Part shown: piece after piece, positions 8,919 to 16,896 of the stretch
Numbering within the stretch: position 1 is the first letter of the stretch
Layout of the letters: each line of letters starts with the position of its first letter
Source: JAAZLS01 sp964585925
GTDB taxonomy: Bacteria > Bacillota > Dethiobacteria > DTU022
Reading direction: 5' to 3'
Assembly (NCBI GenBank): GCA_964585925.1
Contig: CAZPFS010000004.1
Location: forward strand, 12,003 to 76,002
DNA length: 64,000 bases
Notes under the pieces: model-generated
What the model saw: the letters and a program-made list of their open reading frames with translations, nothing else
What the model was told of the DNA's origin: nothing
Databases searched by the model: none
Made by a program: the position numbers and the translations under genes

Positions 8919-9704
8919 TTATGGCCCCGGATCGGGATCGGCACACCCGGCAACGGCCAGGGTATTCATCAGCTCTTGTTTGTAACCCATGAACAAAGGC
9001 GAGGTAACCACTTTTCGGGTGCGGGGGCGGGGCAGTTCCACCGCTGTTTCCCTGACAATTCGGCCCGGGCGATCCGAGACCATGTATATACGGTCGGCGA
9101 GATATATCGCCTCATCGATACTGTGGGTTACAAACAGCACGGAACGATCGAATTTTTGTAAAACAGCCATCAACCATTCCTGCAGATTTTCTCGGGTTAG
9201 GGCATCGAGAGATGCAAATGGCTCATCCAGGAGCATCAGGTTGCTGTCAATCAACACCGTTCTCAAGAGAGCCGCTCTCTGTCTCATTCCCCCTGAAAGC
9301 TGTCCGGGATAGTAGTTTTCAAAACCGGCCAGTCCAAAAATCGGCAACATTTCTTTGACCCGCAGGCAGGCTTTTTCCCGCTTTATCCCTTCAGCCTGCA
9401 GGGGCAACGCGCAGTTCTCCAGCAGGGTTTTCCAGGGGAAAAGGAGGTCCTGCTGGGGCATATAGCCCACCTTGGCCGCCCGGGTTACCACCTTATTGTT
9501 TATCTTTACCCGTCCCTGATCCGGTTCAAGAAGCCCGGCGGCTATTTTCAGGATCGTGCTTTTACCCGAGCCGCTGGGTCCCAGAAGGGATACGAACTCT
9601 CCGACCCCTACGATGAGGGAAACATTATTTAACACCGGCAGTTTTCGGCCGACAGAACGATAGGTTGTGCTGATTCCCGTTAAGGTCAGTCTATCAAGGT
9701 TCAT
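8919..9704 (-). CDS. thiZ: ABC transporter ATPase for thiamine precursor (ThiZ-like)
   Basis: 261-residue ABC ATPase with Walker A GPSGSGKST, Q-loop MPQQDLLFPW, signature LSGGMRQRAALLRT, Walker B LMLLDEPFASLD and switch His in FVTHSIDEA. It belongs to the SsuB/TauB/ThiZ group serving small-molecule importers with an NMT1-type binding protein. ATG 9704 was chosen because GGTGA lies six bases upstream; GTG 9713 is the alternative. It is the last gene of a four-gene minus-strand unit behind a TPP riboswitch, which argues for thiamine or pyrimidine precursor uptake rather than sulfonate or nitrate. Confidence 0.88.
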   Translation of the reverse strand: MNLDRLTLTGISTTYRSVGRKLPVLNNVSLIVGVGEFVSLLGPSGSGKSTILKIAAGLLEPDQGRVKINNKVVTRAAKVGYMPQQDLLFPWKTLLENCALPLQAEGIKREKACLRVKEMLPIFGLAGFENYYPGQLSGGMRQRAALLRTVLIDSNLMLLDEPFASLDALTRENLQEWLMAVLQKFDRSVLFVTHSIDEAIYLADRIYMVSDRPGRIVRETAVELPRPRTRKVVTSPLFMGYKQELMNTLAVAGCADPDPGP

Positions 9705-9760
9705 AAATGTCACCAGACCCGCCCCGTATTTTCAGGATGGGTTTCGGTACCTGAAAGAAC

Positions 9761-10741
9761 CTATGGCAGAAATTCATTGGTAAAGGCCTGATCCACATCG
9801 GGCATCTCCTCAATCAGGCGGTTATCATATAACCACCGGGTGTAGTTTTCCCAGGTATTTTTACTCTGCCAGCCCCACTTTTCCGCATCGGCCTGATACT
9901 CGTCGGCAAGCCATTGCTGACTGGATAGGACCAGATCCCGTTCCAGTTCCGGGGCGTTTTCCAGCAGTATATCCGCCGCTTCATCCGGCCTGTCAATAGC
10001 CAGCTCGTAACCCCGGGCGGTAGCCCGCATAAATTTTTTGATCAGATCGGGGTGCTTGTCGATCAGCGATTCACTGGTGATCAGCACCGGGGTATAATAA
10101 TCAAGGACCGGATCCAGATCCGCAAGCTTAATAAAATTCAGATCCAGGCCTCTGAGTTCGGCCTCGACCCCGTTCCATCCGTAATAAATCCAGCCAAAAT
10201 CAGCCAGCCGTTCGATTATAGTAAAAAAATCCGCCTCGCCGGCAGTAATGATTTCCACTTTATCGAAATCCGATCCGGAGCGTTCCATCAGCGCCCTTAT
10301 GGTTGCCTCCTCTATCGGCGATCCCCAGCCACCATATTTCTTGCCCTCAAAATCGGCCGGGCTGGCGATACCTGTTTTCTTCAGGGAGGCAAATCCGGAG
10401 GTATTGTGCTGCACCACGGCGGCGATAGAAACGATGGGGATGTTTTCCAGGCGGGCAAAGGTTACTTCTTCCTGATAACTTACTCCGAATTCTCCCTTTC
10501 CTGCTGCCAGTAGCTGCGGTACGCTGCCCGATGCCTGTACAATCTCCACTTCCAACCCTTCTTCCCGGTAATAGCCCTTATCCTTTGCGGCATAAAGCCC
10601 GCTGTAATTGGTATTGGGAGTCCAATCCAACAAGATGGTTATTTTATCCAGGGCGTTATAACTGCTTGCCCGACAGCCGGCGAGCAAGGCCAGGGAGAGT
10701 AAAACAATTGTAAACAGCAACCATATTTTTTTACCGGACAT
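9761..10741 (-). CDS. thiY: Thiamine-precursor-binding lipoprotein (ThiY-like)
   Basis: 326-residue periplasmic-type binding protein anchored as a lipoprotein: hydrophobic signal with lipobox LLAGC (Cys23). The mature domain opens with LLDWTPNTNYSGLYAAKDKG, the hallmark of the THI5/NMT1 fold that binds formylaminopyrimidine or HMP. The segment GKGEFGVSYQEE and the two-lobe layout fit the same family. It lies one base from the permease stop and is the substrate-recognition subunit. The specific ligand (formylaminopyrimidine, HMP or thiamine) is inferred from the riboswitch and family. Confidence 0.9.
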   Translation of the reverse strand: MSGKKIWLLFTIVLLSLALLAGCRASSYNALDKITILLDWTPNTNYSGLYAAKDKGYYREEGLEVEIVQASGSVPQLLAAGKGEFGVSYQEEVTFARLENIPIVSIAAVVQHNTSGFASLKKTGIASPADFEGKKYGGWGSPIEEATIRALMERSGSDFDKVEIITAGEADFFTIIERLADFGWIYYGWNGVEAELRGLDLNFIKLADLDPVLDYYTPVLITSESLIDKHPDLIKKFMRATARGYELAIDRPDEAADILLENAPELERDLVLSSQQWLADEYQADAEKWGWQSKNTWENYTRWLYDNRLIEEMPDVDQAFTNEFLP

Positions 10742-10742
10742 A

Positions 10743-11546
10743 TTACCACTCCTTTAATTGATCCGCCCTGTTCCAGGGCATGAATAGCCAGGCTAGGAAC
10801 TCCGTCAGTTTGAACAGAGCCAGACTGAGAATTATCACGATAAAGATTGCGGCAAACATGTGGCTTGTTTTGAAAGAATACATGGATCTGGTCATATAAA
10901 CTCCTAATCCCAGGCTTCCGCCCAGCCATTCCCCAATTATGGCTCCCATTACGCTGTAGGTGACGGAAATTTTCAGGCCGGAAAAAAAATAGGGCATAAC
11001 CGAGGGTAACTGGACGGAACGAAAAATAAACCAAGGACCGGCCTGCATTACCTGCATCAGATCCAGGGCCTCCTGATTCACCTGACTCAGGCCCTCTATC
11101 AGATTTATGACCAGCGGGAAGAAGCAGACCAGTGCCACCACCGCTATTTTTGGTTTAAGGTCAACCCCCAACCAGATCAGAATTATGGGGGCCAAAGCAA
11201 AGATAGGCACTGCCTGGGAGACAACCAGGGGAGGATACAGCGTTTTTTTGGCCAGAGGCCAGCGATCCATGGTCATGGCCAGGGCCGCGGCTACCCCTAT
11301 GGCTATGGCCAATCCTGCTCCGACGGCGCATACCGTGGCTTTTGTATGGCTGAGCAGCAGTGGAAAATTGCCGGCCAGTGCTCCGGCGATACTGGAAGGA
11401 GCAGGGAGCCAGAATCCGGGGATGCCGAATATCTTGCAAACCGCCTCCCATAAAACGAGCAAAGCCAACATCGACCATAGTGCCGTCAGGCGTCCAATTG
11501 AAAGGACCGGCCGAAGTAGCCGGTTGTTATCTGATGATTTTTTCAT
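10743..11546 (-). CDS. thiX: ABC transporter permease for thiamine precursor (ThiX-like)
   Basis: 267-residue permease with about six membrane spans. The cytoplasmic EAA-type loop is seen around residues 160-180 (EGLSQVNQEALDLMQVMQA). The start was set at ATG 11546 because AGAGGTG lies nine bases upstream; a longer reading from 11576 would overlap the preceding gene. The TAA of the restored downstream reading frame of that preceding gene is at 11527-11529, so the two overlap by 20 bases and would normally be translationally coupled. With that frame broken, coupling may now fail. Confidence 0.9.
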   Translation of the reverse strand: MKKSSDNNRLLRPVLSIGRLTALWSMLALLVLWEAVCKIFGIPGFWLPAPSSIAGALAGNFPLLLSHTKATVCAVGAGLAIAIGVAAALAMTMDRWPLAKKTLYPPLVVSQAVPIFALAPIILIWLGVDLKPKIAVVALVCFFPLVINLIEGLSQVNQEALDLMQVMQAGPWFIFRSVQLPSVMPYFFSGLKISVTYSVMGAIIGEWLGGSLGLGVYMTRSMYSFKTSHMFAAIFIVIILSLALFKLTEFLAWLFMPWNRADQLKEW

Positions 11547-11794
11547 CGATGGTAACACCTCTGAGACTGTAATCAATTTTTACTACGCTCAAGATCCGTT
11601 CTGCACCGGAGTCCGTACACACCCGTTGGGCATCGGCTACAATTTGCAGCAGGCTATCTGGTGGTCTCCATCGGCCCTACAGCATATTTCACCCCTGATT
11701 TTTTTATAAGTTCTATTACCCGGTCTACAGTAGGATATAATTTTTCATCAGGAACGATTGGAATTATCTGCAGACTCAGATTACATAAGGGCAT
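11527..11794 (-). pseudogene. Frameshifted thiamine-binding protein, MTH1187/YkoF-like (DUF77)
   Basis: An ATG at 11794, behind GGAGGTG, opens a frame reading MPLCNLSLQIIPIV... through SGVKYAVGPMETT and then hits TAG at once. One frame over, the family's second half continues as DSLLQIVADAQRV, SGAERILSVVKIDYS and ends at TAA 11527. Family members have a few residues (typically IEG plus two or three) between METT and the Asp, so a small deletion that is not a multiple of three fits better than a one-base slip. The span is 268 bases, one more than a multiple of three. Intact members bind thiamine and sit next to ThiXYZ transporters. It could be a true pseudogene or a sequencing/assembly error. 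Confidence 0.8.
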
Positions 11795-11822
11795 TTGAAT
11801 TCACCTCCGGTTTATTTAAAAT

Positions 11823-11852
11823 AAAACTGCCGCCAACGTTGGCAGCAGTTTT
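11823..11852 (-). terminator. Riboswitch-controlled intrinsic terminator
   Basis: On the minus strand AAAACTGCTGCCAAC pairs with GTTGGCGGCAGTTTT (14 Watson-Crick pairs and one G-U), followed by TTTTATTTT. It lies 16 bases past the TPP aptamer and 28 bases before the first codon, the position expected for a TPP-controlled attenuator. Confidence 0.85.
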
Positions 11853-11867
11853 ACCTGCATTTTTAAT

Positions 11868-11990
11868 GTGTTCCCTACGCTGGCATTATCCAGGACTCTG
11901 CAGCCTAAGCTGCAGAGTATCTACAGGTTCCAAGGGTTAAAGGCTTCATCGCGCCTTTTCTCAGCCCCACTCGGAGCGCCCCCAGCATTA
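11868..11990 (-). promoter_or_regulatory. TPP (THI-box) riboswitch
   Basis: On the minus strand the conserved THI elements occur in order: GGGGCTGAGA, then ACCCTTGGAACCTG, then a long self-pairing arm (CTCTGCAGC with GCTGCAGAG), then GGATAATGCCAGCGTAGGGA. CTGAGA and GATAATGCCAGCG are the pyrimidine- and pyrophosphate-binding cores. It precedes the thi transport genes and a terminator hairpin, so TPP should switch off transcription of the operon. Confidence 0.95.
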
Positions 11991-12007
11991 TTCATATGTC
12001 CAAACAT

Positions 12008-12016
12008 ATTATAACA
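12008..12016 (-). promoter_or_regulatory. Extended -10 promoter of the thi operon
   Basis: On the minus strand TGTTATAAT is an extended -10 element with a perfect TATAAT. It would start transcription near 12001, about 15 bases before the TPP aptamer. No good -35 was found. Confidence 0.55.
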
Positions 12017-12260
12017 TGGTTATGGCAAAAACAGGCTGGGCCGGAAGTCTTTTTAAAATTTTTTTTGGTGGGGTTCATGTCGCCTATGAGGTGAAACCGG
12101 TGTAGATGGTGTACCACGGGATTTTGCGGGAAGGATTTTTCTCCCCGTTCCAGAAAACAGGTTATGGTGGCGGTACTAAGTAGATTATTAACCGCTAAAT
12201 TGGTAAACCTTAAAACGAGCTGTTGTTTCCGGCAAGATAATAACGAAGGGGGTTGGGATT

Positions 12261-13115
12261 GTGCCGCTGGTTTCATTGACGGAAGTGCTTCACCGGGCCT
12301 CACGGGAAGGCTATGCGGTAGGTGCGTTCAATTGCCACAATATGGAGGTAGTCCAGAGCATTGCTCGGGCGGCGGAAGCGGAAGAGTCTCCGGTAATAAT
12401 TCAAGCCAGCCAGGGGGCGATAAAATATGCCGGGCTGGAATATATCACCTCTCTGGTGAAACAGGCGGCAAAGGAAGTTACAGTGCCGGTGGTGTTGCAT
12501 CTGGATCATGGGACCAACCTGCAGCAGGTGGTGCAGTGCATCAGGCATGGTTTTACCTCGGTGATGATCGATGGTTCAAGGTTTTCTTATGAGCAAAATG
12601 TTGAGTTGACTGTGGAAGTTGTCAGGATTGCCCGGTCGGTAGGGGTGTCCGTGGAAGCGGAGATCGGTAAAATAGGAGGCACTGAGGATGATCTTACCGT
12701 AAAAGAATCTGAGGCTCTCTTTACCGATCCGGAAGAGGCAGCCAGATTTGCCCGGGAAACGGAAGTTGACGCCTTGGCCATTGCTATCGGAACCGCCCAT
12801 GGGCAGTACAACGGTGAACCGCGACTGGATTTTGATCGCCTGGAAAAGATAAACCGCCTGGTTTCATGTCCCCTGGTGTTGCACGGTTCTTCCGGAGTTC
12901 CTGATGAAAGCCTTGAGCGTGCTGTGAGGTTGGGAATCCGCAAAATCAACATCGACACCAATATCCGGGAGGCATTTGTCGAGGCCATACGAAAGGCGTT
13001 GAATTTGAATCCTCGGGAAATAGATCCCCGAAACATTCTGAACCCTGCCCGGGAGGCCGCGGAGAAAATCATCCGGGAAAAAATCAGGGTGTTTGGTTCA
13101 TCCCACCAAGTCTAA
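12261..13115 (+). CDS. fba: Class II fructose-bisphosphate aldolase
   Basis: Zinc-dependent aldolase of glycolysis/gluconeogenesis, 284 residues. Seen are VGAFNCHNMEVVQ, the zinc-binding LHLDHGTN, EAEIGKIGGTEDD, IAIGTAHGQYNGEP and the phosphate loops LVLHGSSGVP and KINIDTNIREAF. The GKIGG/GTAHG pattern is that of the short class IIB group, which also contains tagatose- and ketose-bisphosphate aldolases; fructose-1,6-bisphosphate is the usual substrate where, as here, no sugar-specific genes surround it. GTG start with GAAGGGGG about ten bases upstream. Confidence 0.93.
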   Translation: MPLVSLTEVLHRASREGYAVGAFNCHNMEVVQSIARAAEAEESPVIIQASQGAIKYAGLEYITSLVKQAAKEVTVPVVLHLDHGTNLQQVVQCIRHGFTSVMIDGSRFSYEQNVELTVEVVRIARSVGVSVEAEIGKIGGTEDDLTVKESEALFTDPEEAARFARETEVDALAIAIGTAHGQYNGEPRLDFDRLEKINRLVSCPLVLHGSSGVPDESLERAVRLGIRKINIDTNIREAFVEAIRKALNLNPREIDPRNILNPAREAAEKIIREKIRVFGSSHQV

Positions 13116-13157
13116 GGCAGATCACTGCTTGTATTTTAATAACCATCAAAATACTTC

Positions 13158-13194
13158 ATCCCGGCCGGTGCCCAGGTTTCAAGCCGGCCGGGAT
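13158..13194. other. GC-rich hairpin downstream of fba
   Basis: ATCCCGGCCGG (13158-13168) pairs perfectly with CCGGCCGGGAT (13184-13194) across a 15-base loop. No T-run follows on either strand, so it is not a standard intrinsic terminator. It may act as an mRNA 3' end stabiliser or a Rho-independent end with poor U-tract for fba. Confidence 0.5.
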
Positions 13195-13384
13195 CGGATT
13201 CAATCCCGGATGCTGCTAAAATAATAGGCAGTTTTTTTGTCCTCCGCCGGGATTGGGCTTTCCTTCCGCAAGCGGGAATCCCTTGGTTAACCATTATTTA
13301 AAGCCTGCATATAATGAAACGAAGGTACAGGAGAGGCCCTTCTGTCTTCGTTTGAATTTTACCGGAAAGGAGAAAGTAACTTTG

Positions 13385-14636
13385 ATGAAACCAAAGGATT
13401 TTACCGGTCACAAGCATGTTGCCGTGCCTATGGGAATAGTTGGTGGTGGTGGGAACAGGGTTCCAGCCAGTTGTCCGCCCGGTTTTCAGGGGCGGTATAC
13501 GGTTCAGTCCGGTGACACTATGTTTTTCATTGCTCAAAGGTTTGGGGTCACCTTGAATTCACTGATAGCCGCCAATCCGCACATTTCAGATCCCAATCTG
13601 ATCTTCCCGGGGGATGTGCTCTGTGTTCCCGGTGGGGCCAGGGTTCCGGCCAGTTGTCCGCCCGGTTTTCAGGNNNNNNNNNNNNNNNNNNNNNNNNNNN
13701 NNNNNNNNNNNNNNNNNNNNNNNNNNNNNNNNNNNNNNNNNNNNNNNNNNNNNNNNNNNNNNNNNNNNNNNNNGGCGATATACGGTTCAGTCCGGTGACA
13801 CCATGTTTTCCATTGCCCAGAAATTTGGGGTTAGTCTGGATGCCCTGATTGCTGCCAATCCACAGATCACCAATCCCAATCTTATTTTTCCGGGGGATGT
13901 GCTCTGTGTTCCCGGTGGGGGGAGGGTTCCGGCCAGTTGTCCGCCCGGTTTTCAGGGGCGATATACGGTTCAGTCCGGTGACACCATGTTTTCCATTGCC
14001 CAGAAATTTGGAGTAAGCCTGGGTGCACTGATTGCCGCCAACCCACATATCACCAATCCCAACCTTATTTTTCCGGGGGATGTGCTTTGTGTACCTGAAA
14101 AACTGGTTCTACCCTGTTGTTCGGTAATGAAGCCCAGAATTCACCCTGTTCCGGGCAGTGATCCCGGGGGAGTTGTTCTGGCTCAATTTCTTTCCACCAA
14201 TCAGGAGCGTATCTGCATTCTGGCGGCAGGGCTGCCCGATCCGGAGGATCTTGACCATTACACCGGGTATCAAGGGGTGATTCAGGTTCCCGAGCAGGCG
14301 GAAATTGTTTTTTCCCTGAACAAATGTCAGGAGATTCCACCCTATCCGTCTCATCCGGATCATCCGCCCCAAAGGGATGGGGAGGATCAGGAACTTCCGC
14401 CGGAGCAACTGGGTTATCCATCCCGGCCGGGTCATCCCGGGCCCCTACCCTATCCGCCCAAACCGCCGTCTCCTGGCCTATGGTGCGGGTGCAAAAAAAT
14501 TTCTACCATGTTAACCGTGGATACAAAAATACTGGTCCGGGCCTATAAATCCGGGGGGTGGGCAGGTACCACCGTTTTGTGGGCTGATTTAAAAGGTTGC
14601 CGGAGCAGCGATATAGCTGATTGCGGACATTACTAG
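13385..14636 (+). CDS. LysM tandem-repeat protein with proline-rich C-terminus (contains scaffold gap)
   Basis: Starts at ATG 13385 (or TTG 13382) behind AAAGGAG. After about 24 residues come LysM repeats of 61 residues, each with an RVPASCPPGFQ linker followed by YTVQSGDTMF..IAQ.FGV..LIAANP and PGDVLCVPGG. At least three copies are visible. The 100-N gap shifts the apparent frame by one, but the flanks join in repeat phase, so one continuous protein is expected. The C-terminal part (after LCVPEKL) is a roughly 100-residue unknown domain, a Pro-rich linker (PSHPDHPPQ, PPKPPSPG) and a Cys-containing end. LysM modules bind peptidoglycan GlcNAc; a cell-wall or spore-coat role is inferred. No signal peptide is evident. 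Confidence 0.85.
13457..14105 (+). repeat. 183-bp tandem repeat encoding LysM modules
   Basis: Units begin at 13457, 13640 and 13923, each opening with AGGGTTCC; 13457 to 13640 is exactly 183 bases, and the same phase is kept across the gap (13774 to 13957 is 183). The first roughly 70 bases after GGCGATATAC are identical in the last two copies, pointing to recent duplication or gene conversion. Confidence 0.92.
13674..13773. other. Scaffold gap of 100 N
   Basis: Exactly 100 N, the convention for a gap of unknown size. The left flank stops just before the GGCG of a repeat unit and the right flank resumes at that same GGCG, so the missing DNA should be a whole number of 183-bp LysM units (zero is possible). 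Confidence 0.97.
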
Positions 14637-14651
14637 AATATAGATTTGCTT

Positions 14652-14684
14652 AAAAAAGGCCTCCTTCCCAAGGGGGCCTTTTTT
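14652..14684 (+). terminator. Intrinsic terminator after the LysM gene
   Basis: AAAAAAGGCC..CC, loop TTCCCAA, then GG.GGCCTTTTTT: a GC-rich stem flanked by A and T runs, 15 bases after the stop. The symmetrical A/T flanks mean it could work on both strands. Confidence 0.85.
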
Positions 14685-14835
14685 CATGCACCGCACATCG
14701 GGCACAGATATAGCCAATTTTGAATTCATAAAAACCATGGCGAACCCCTTGATGCCAGCCCCTGTGGCCCTTTTATGTTTTTTTTGATCCTTGGAACCGG
14801 CCGGGCGGATTTTGTTCGGCCCAATCCGACCCCGG

Positions 14836-14864
14836 TTGTTTGCATTATCTATCTATGCTAAAAT
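14836..14864 (+). promoter_or_regulatory. Putative sigma-A promoter for tig
   Basis: TTGTTT (14836-14841), a 17-base spacer, then TAAAAT (14859-14864) preceded by TG at the extended -10 position. It lies about 84 bases upstream of trigger factor. The rest of the 311-base gap 14637-14947 holds the preceding terminator and no recognisable gene. Confidence 0.55.
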
Positions 14865-14947
14865 TACGTGTATTAAACGCACTGTAAAATAAGGAAATGG
14901 AAAACTGTTCAGGGCATAAGATAATACATGGTACAGGAGGGGCATAA

Positions 14948-16270
14948 ATGCCGGTTAAATGGGAGAAACTAGAAAATAACAAGTTTAAACTTGAAATCGA
15001 GGTACCTTTTTCCGAGGTAGACAACGCCCTTGCCCGGGCTTATCGTAAAGTGGTCGCCAAAATCAACCTTCCCGGGTTTCGAAAAGGAAAAATCCCCCGC
15101 CAGGTTCTGGAGATGCGTTTCGGTCCGGAAATTTTGCATGAAGATGCCCTGGAGATTTTGCTGCCCCATGCTTACCATCAGGCCATCATGGAAGCCGATC
15201 TGGAACCGATCGACGAACCGGAGATTGAGTGCCATCAACTGGAATCGGGAAAACCCCTTCTTTTCGAGGCAGTGGTAGAAGTCATTCCCGAGGTGGCGCT
15301 TGGTCCTTACAAAGGGGTTGAGGTTGAGCAGGAAAAAACAGAGGTAACCGACAAGGATGTGGAAATATTCCTGGATAACCTTCGGGAACAGCAGGCTCGC
15401 CTGATTACGGTTCCTGAGGGAACCGCCGGGAAAGGCGATCTGGTAATTATTGATTTTACAGGGTTTGTTGGGGGAGAGCCTTTCGAGGGGGGAGAGGCGG
15501 AGAATTATTCCCTGGAGCTGGGATCCGGATCATTGGTTGAGGGATTTGAAGAACAACTGGAGGGAGCCACCCCTGGAGAGCAAAGGGAGATCAATGTTAA
15601 ATTTCCCGATGATTACCACCGGGAAAACCTGGCCGGCAAACCGGCGACCTTCAAGGTAAAAGTCAATGAGATCAAGCGCAAACAGCTCCCGGAGCTTGAT
15701 GATGATTTTGTAAAAGAAACGGGTGAGTTTGAGAATCTGGAAGAGCTAAGGGAGGACATCCGGAAAAGGCTGGAGGAGGCCGCCCGGAAGGAATCACGCC
15801 AAAAGCTTGAAAACGATCTAATTCTAAAGATCAGCGAGGCGGCAAAATTAGAACTTCCGCCGGTGCTGGTGGACCGGGAGTTGGACAAATTGATGAACGA
15901 GATGGATCAGTTTCTGCGCTATCAGGGGCTGACACTGGATAAATTTGTGGAAATGTCCGGCAAAACGTGGGAAGAAATCCGCGAGCAGAAAAAACCGGAG
16001 GCCGAAAGAAGAACAAAGTCGGCATTGGTGTTAAAAGCCATCGCGAAGCAGGAAGGAATTTGTGTGGAGGATCCCGAATTAGACCAGAAAATAGAGGAAA
16101 TTGCTAAGGTTTACAACGACAAACCGGAACGGGTAAAAGAGTTGTTTGCAAAACAGGGCCGGTTGCAGATCTTTAAAAATGAGATCAAACTTACGAAGAC
16201 CATCGATCTGCTGGTTAAGGAGGCCCAGATTAAAATTGTTGACAAGCCGTCTGAGAAAGACGATCAGTAA
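14948..16270 (+). CDS. tig: Trigger factor
   Basis: Ribosome-bound chaperone and peptidyl-prolyl isomerase, 440 residues. The N-terminal ribosome-binding domain carries the signature LPGFRKGKIPRQV (near residue 40). The middle FKBP-like domain is recognisable by GDLVIIDFTGFVGGEPFEGG (about 160-180), and the rest is the charged helical C-terminal domain. AGGAGGGG lies upstream of the ATG. It is directly followed by clpP after 11 bases, the standard tig-clpP-clpX unit, which links folding at the ribosome to degradation. Confidence 0.97.
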   Translation: MPVKWEKLENNKFKLEIEVPFSEVDNALARAYRKVVAKINLPGFRKGKIPRQVLEMRFGPEILHEDALEILLPHAYHQAIMEADLEPIDEPEIECHQLESGKPLLFEAVVEVIPEVALGPYKGVEVEQEKTEVTDKDVEIFLDNLREQQARLITVPEGTAGKGDLVIIDFTGFVGGEPFEGGEAENYSLELGSGSLVEGFEEQLEGATPGEQREINVKFPDDYHRENLAGKPATFKVKVNEIKRKQLPELDDDFVKETGEFENLEELREDIRKRLEEAARKESRQKLENDLILKISEAAKLELPPVLVDRELDKLMNEMDQFLRYQGLTLDKFVEMSGKTWEEIREQKKPEAERRTKSALVLKAIAKQEGICVEDPELDQKIEEIAKVYNDKPERVKELFAKQGRLQIFKNEIKLTKTIDLLVKEAQIKIVDKPSEKDDQ

Positions 16271-16281
16271 GGAGGAAATAC

Positions 16282-16869
16282 ATGAACATGTTTATGCCGA
16301 TGGTGGTAGAACAAACTAACCGGGGGGAAAGGGCTTATGACATCTACTCCCGGTTGCTGAAGGATAGAATTATTTTTCTGGGTTCCCCGATTGATGACTA
16401 TGTAGCCAATTTGATTGTGGCCCAGCTGCTGTTTCTGGAATCGGAAGATCCCGAGAAAGATATAAATCTGTATATAAATTCCCCGGGAGGGGTGGTTTAC
16501 TCCGGAATGGCCATCTATGATACCATACAGTATATCAAACCGGCGGTATCCACGATCTGTGTAGGTATGGCGGCAAGTTTCGGCGCGGTGCTGCTGGCGG
16601 CGGGCGCCCCGGGCAAGAGATTCGCGTTGCCCCATTCCCGGGTAATGCTGCATCAGCCGGCGGGGGGAGCCAAAGGGCAGGCGGTGGATATTGAAATTCA
16701 CGCCAGGGAAATTTTAAGCCTCCGGGAAACGCTGAACAAAGTACTGGCCGATCATACCGGCCAGCCTGTGGATAGGATTGCCAAGGATACCGATCGTGAT
16801 TTTTTCATGTCGGCCGAAGACGCCAAGAAGTACGGGATTATTGATGACGTGCTCAAGGAGCGGCCCTAA
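16282..16869 (+). CDS. clpP: ATP-dependent Clp protease proteolytic subunit
   Basis: 195-residue serine peptidase that forms the 14-subunit chamber. The catalytic Ser is in ICVGMAASFGAVL (Ser99), the His in RVMLHQP (His124) and the Asp in the DRDFFMSAEDA region. INSPGGVVYSGMAIYDTIQ is the substrate-binding strand and turn. AAGGAGG lies eight bases before the ATG. It is partner of the ClpX ATPase encoded immediately downstream. Confidence 0.98.
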   Translation: MNMFMPMVVEQTNRGERAYDIYSRLLKDRIIFLGSPIDDYVANLIVAQLLFLESEDPEKDINLYINSPGGVVYSGMAIYDTIQYIKPAVSTICVGMAASFGAVLLAAGAPGKRFALPHSRVMLHQPAGGAKGQAVDIEIHAREILSLRETLNKVLADHTGQPVDRIAKDTDRDFFMSAEDAKKYGIIDDVLKERP

Positions 16870-16896
16870 ACGATAAAACGAGGTGAATACCAGGCT

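Noticed and set aside
8919..10741. Sulfonate, taurine or nitrate transporter
   Set aside because: The ATPase alone would allow this, but the TPP riboswitch, the THI5-type binding protein and the thiamine-binding gene remnant favour thiamine precursors.
13457..14105. CRISPR-like or non-coding tandem array
   Set aside because: The 183-bp units are open in frame and encode LysM modules; there are no short direct repeats with unique spacers.
13385..14636. Two separate LysM genes or a frameshift at the gap
   Set aside because: The apparent frame change is explained by the arbitrary 100-N gap length (100 is not a multiple of three); the flanks join in repeat phase.
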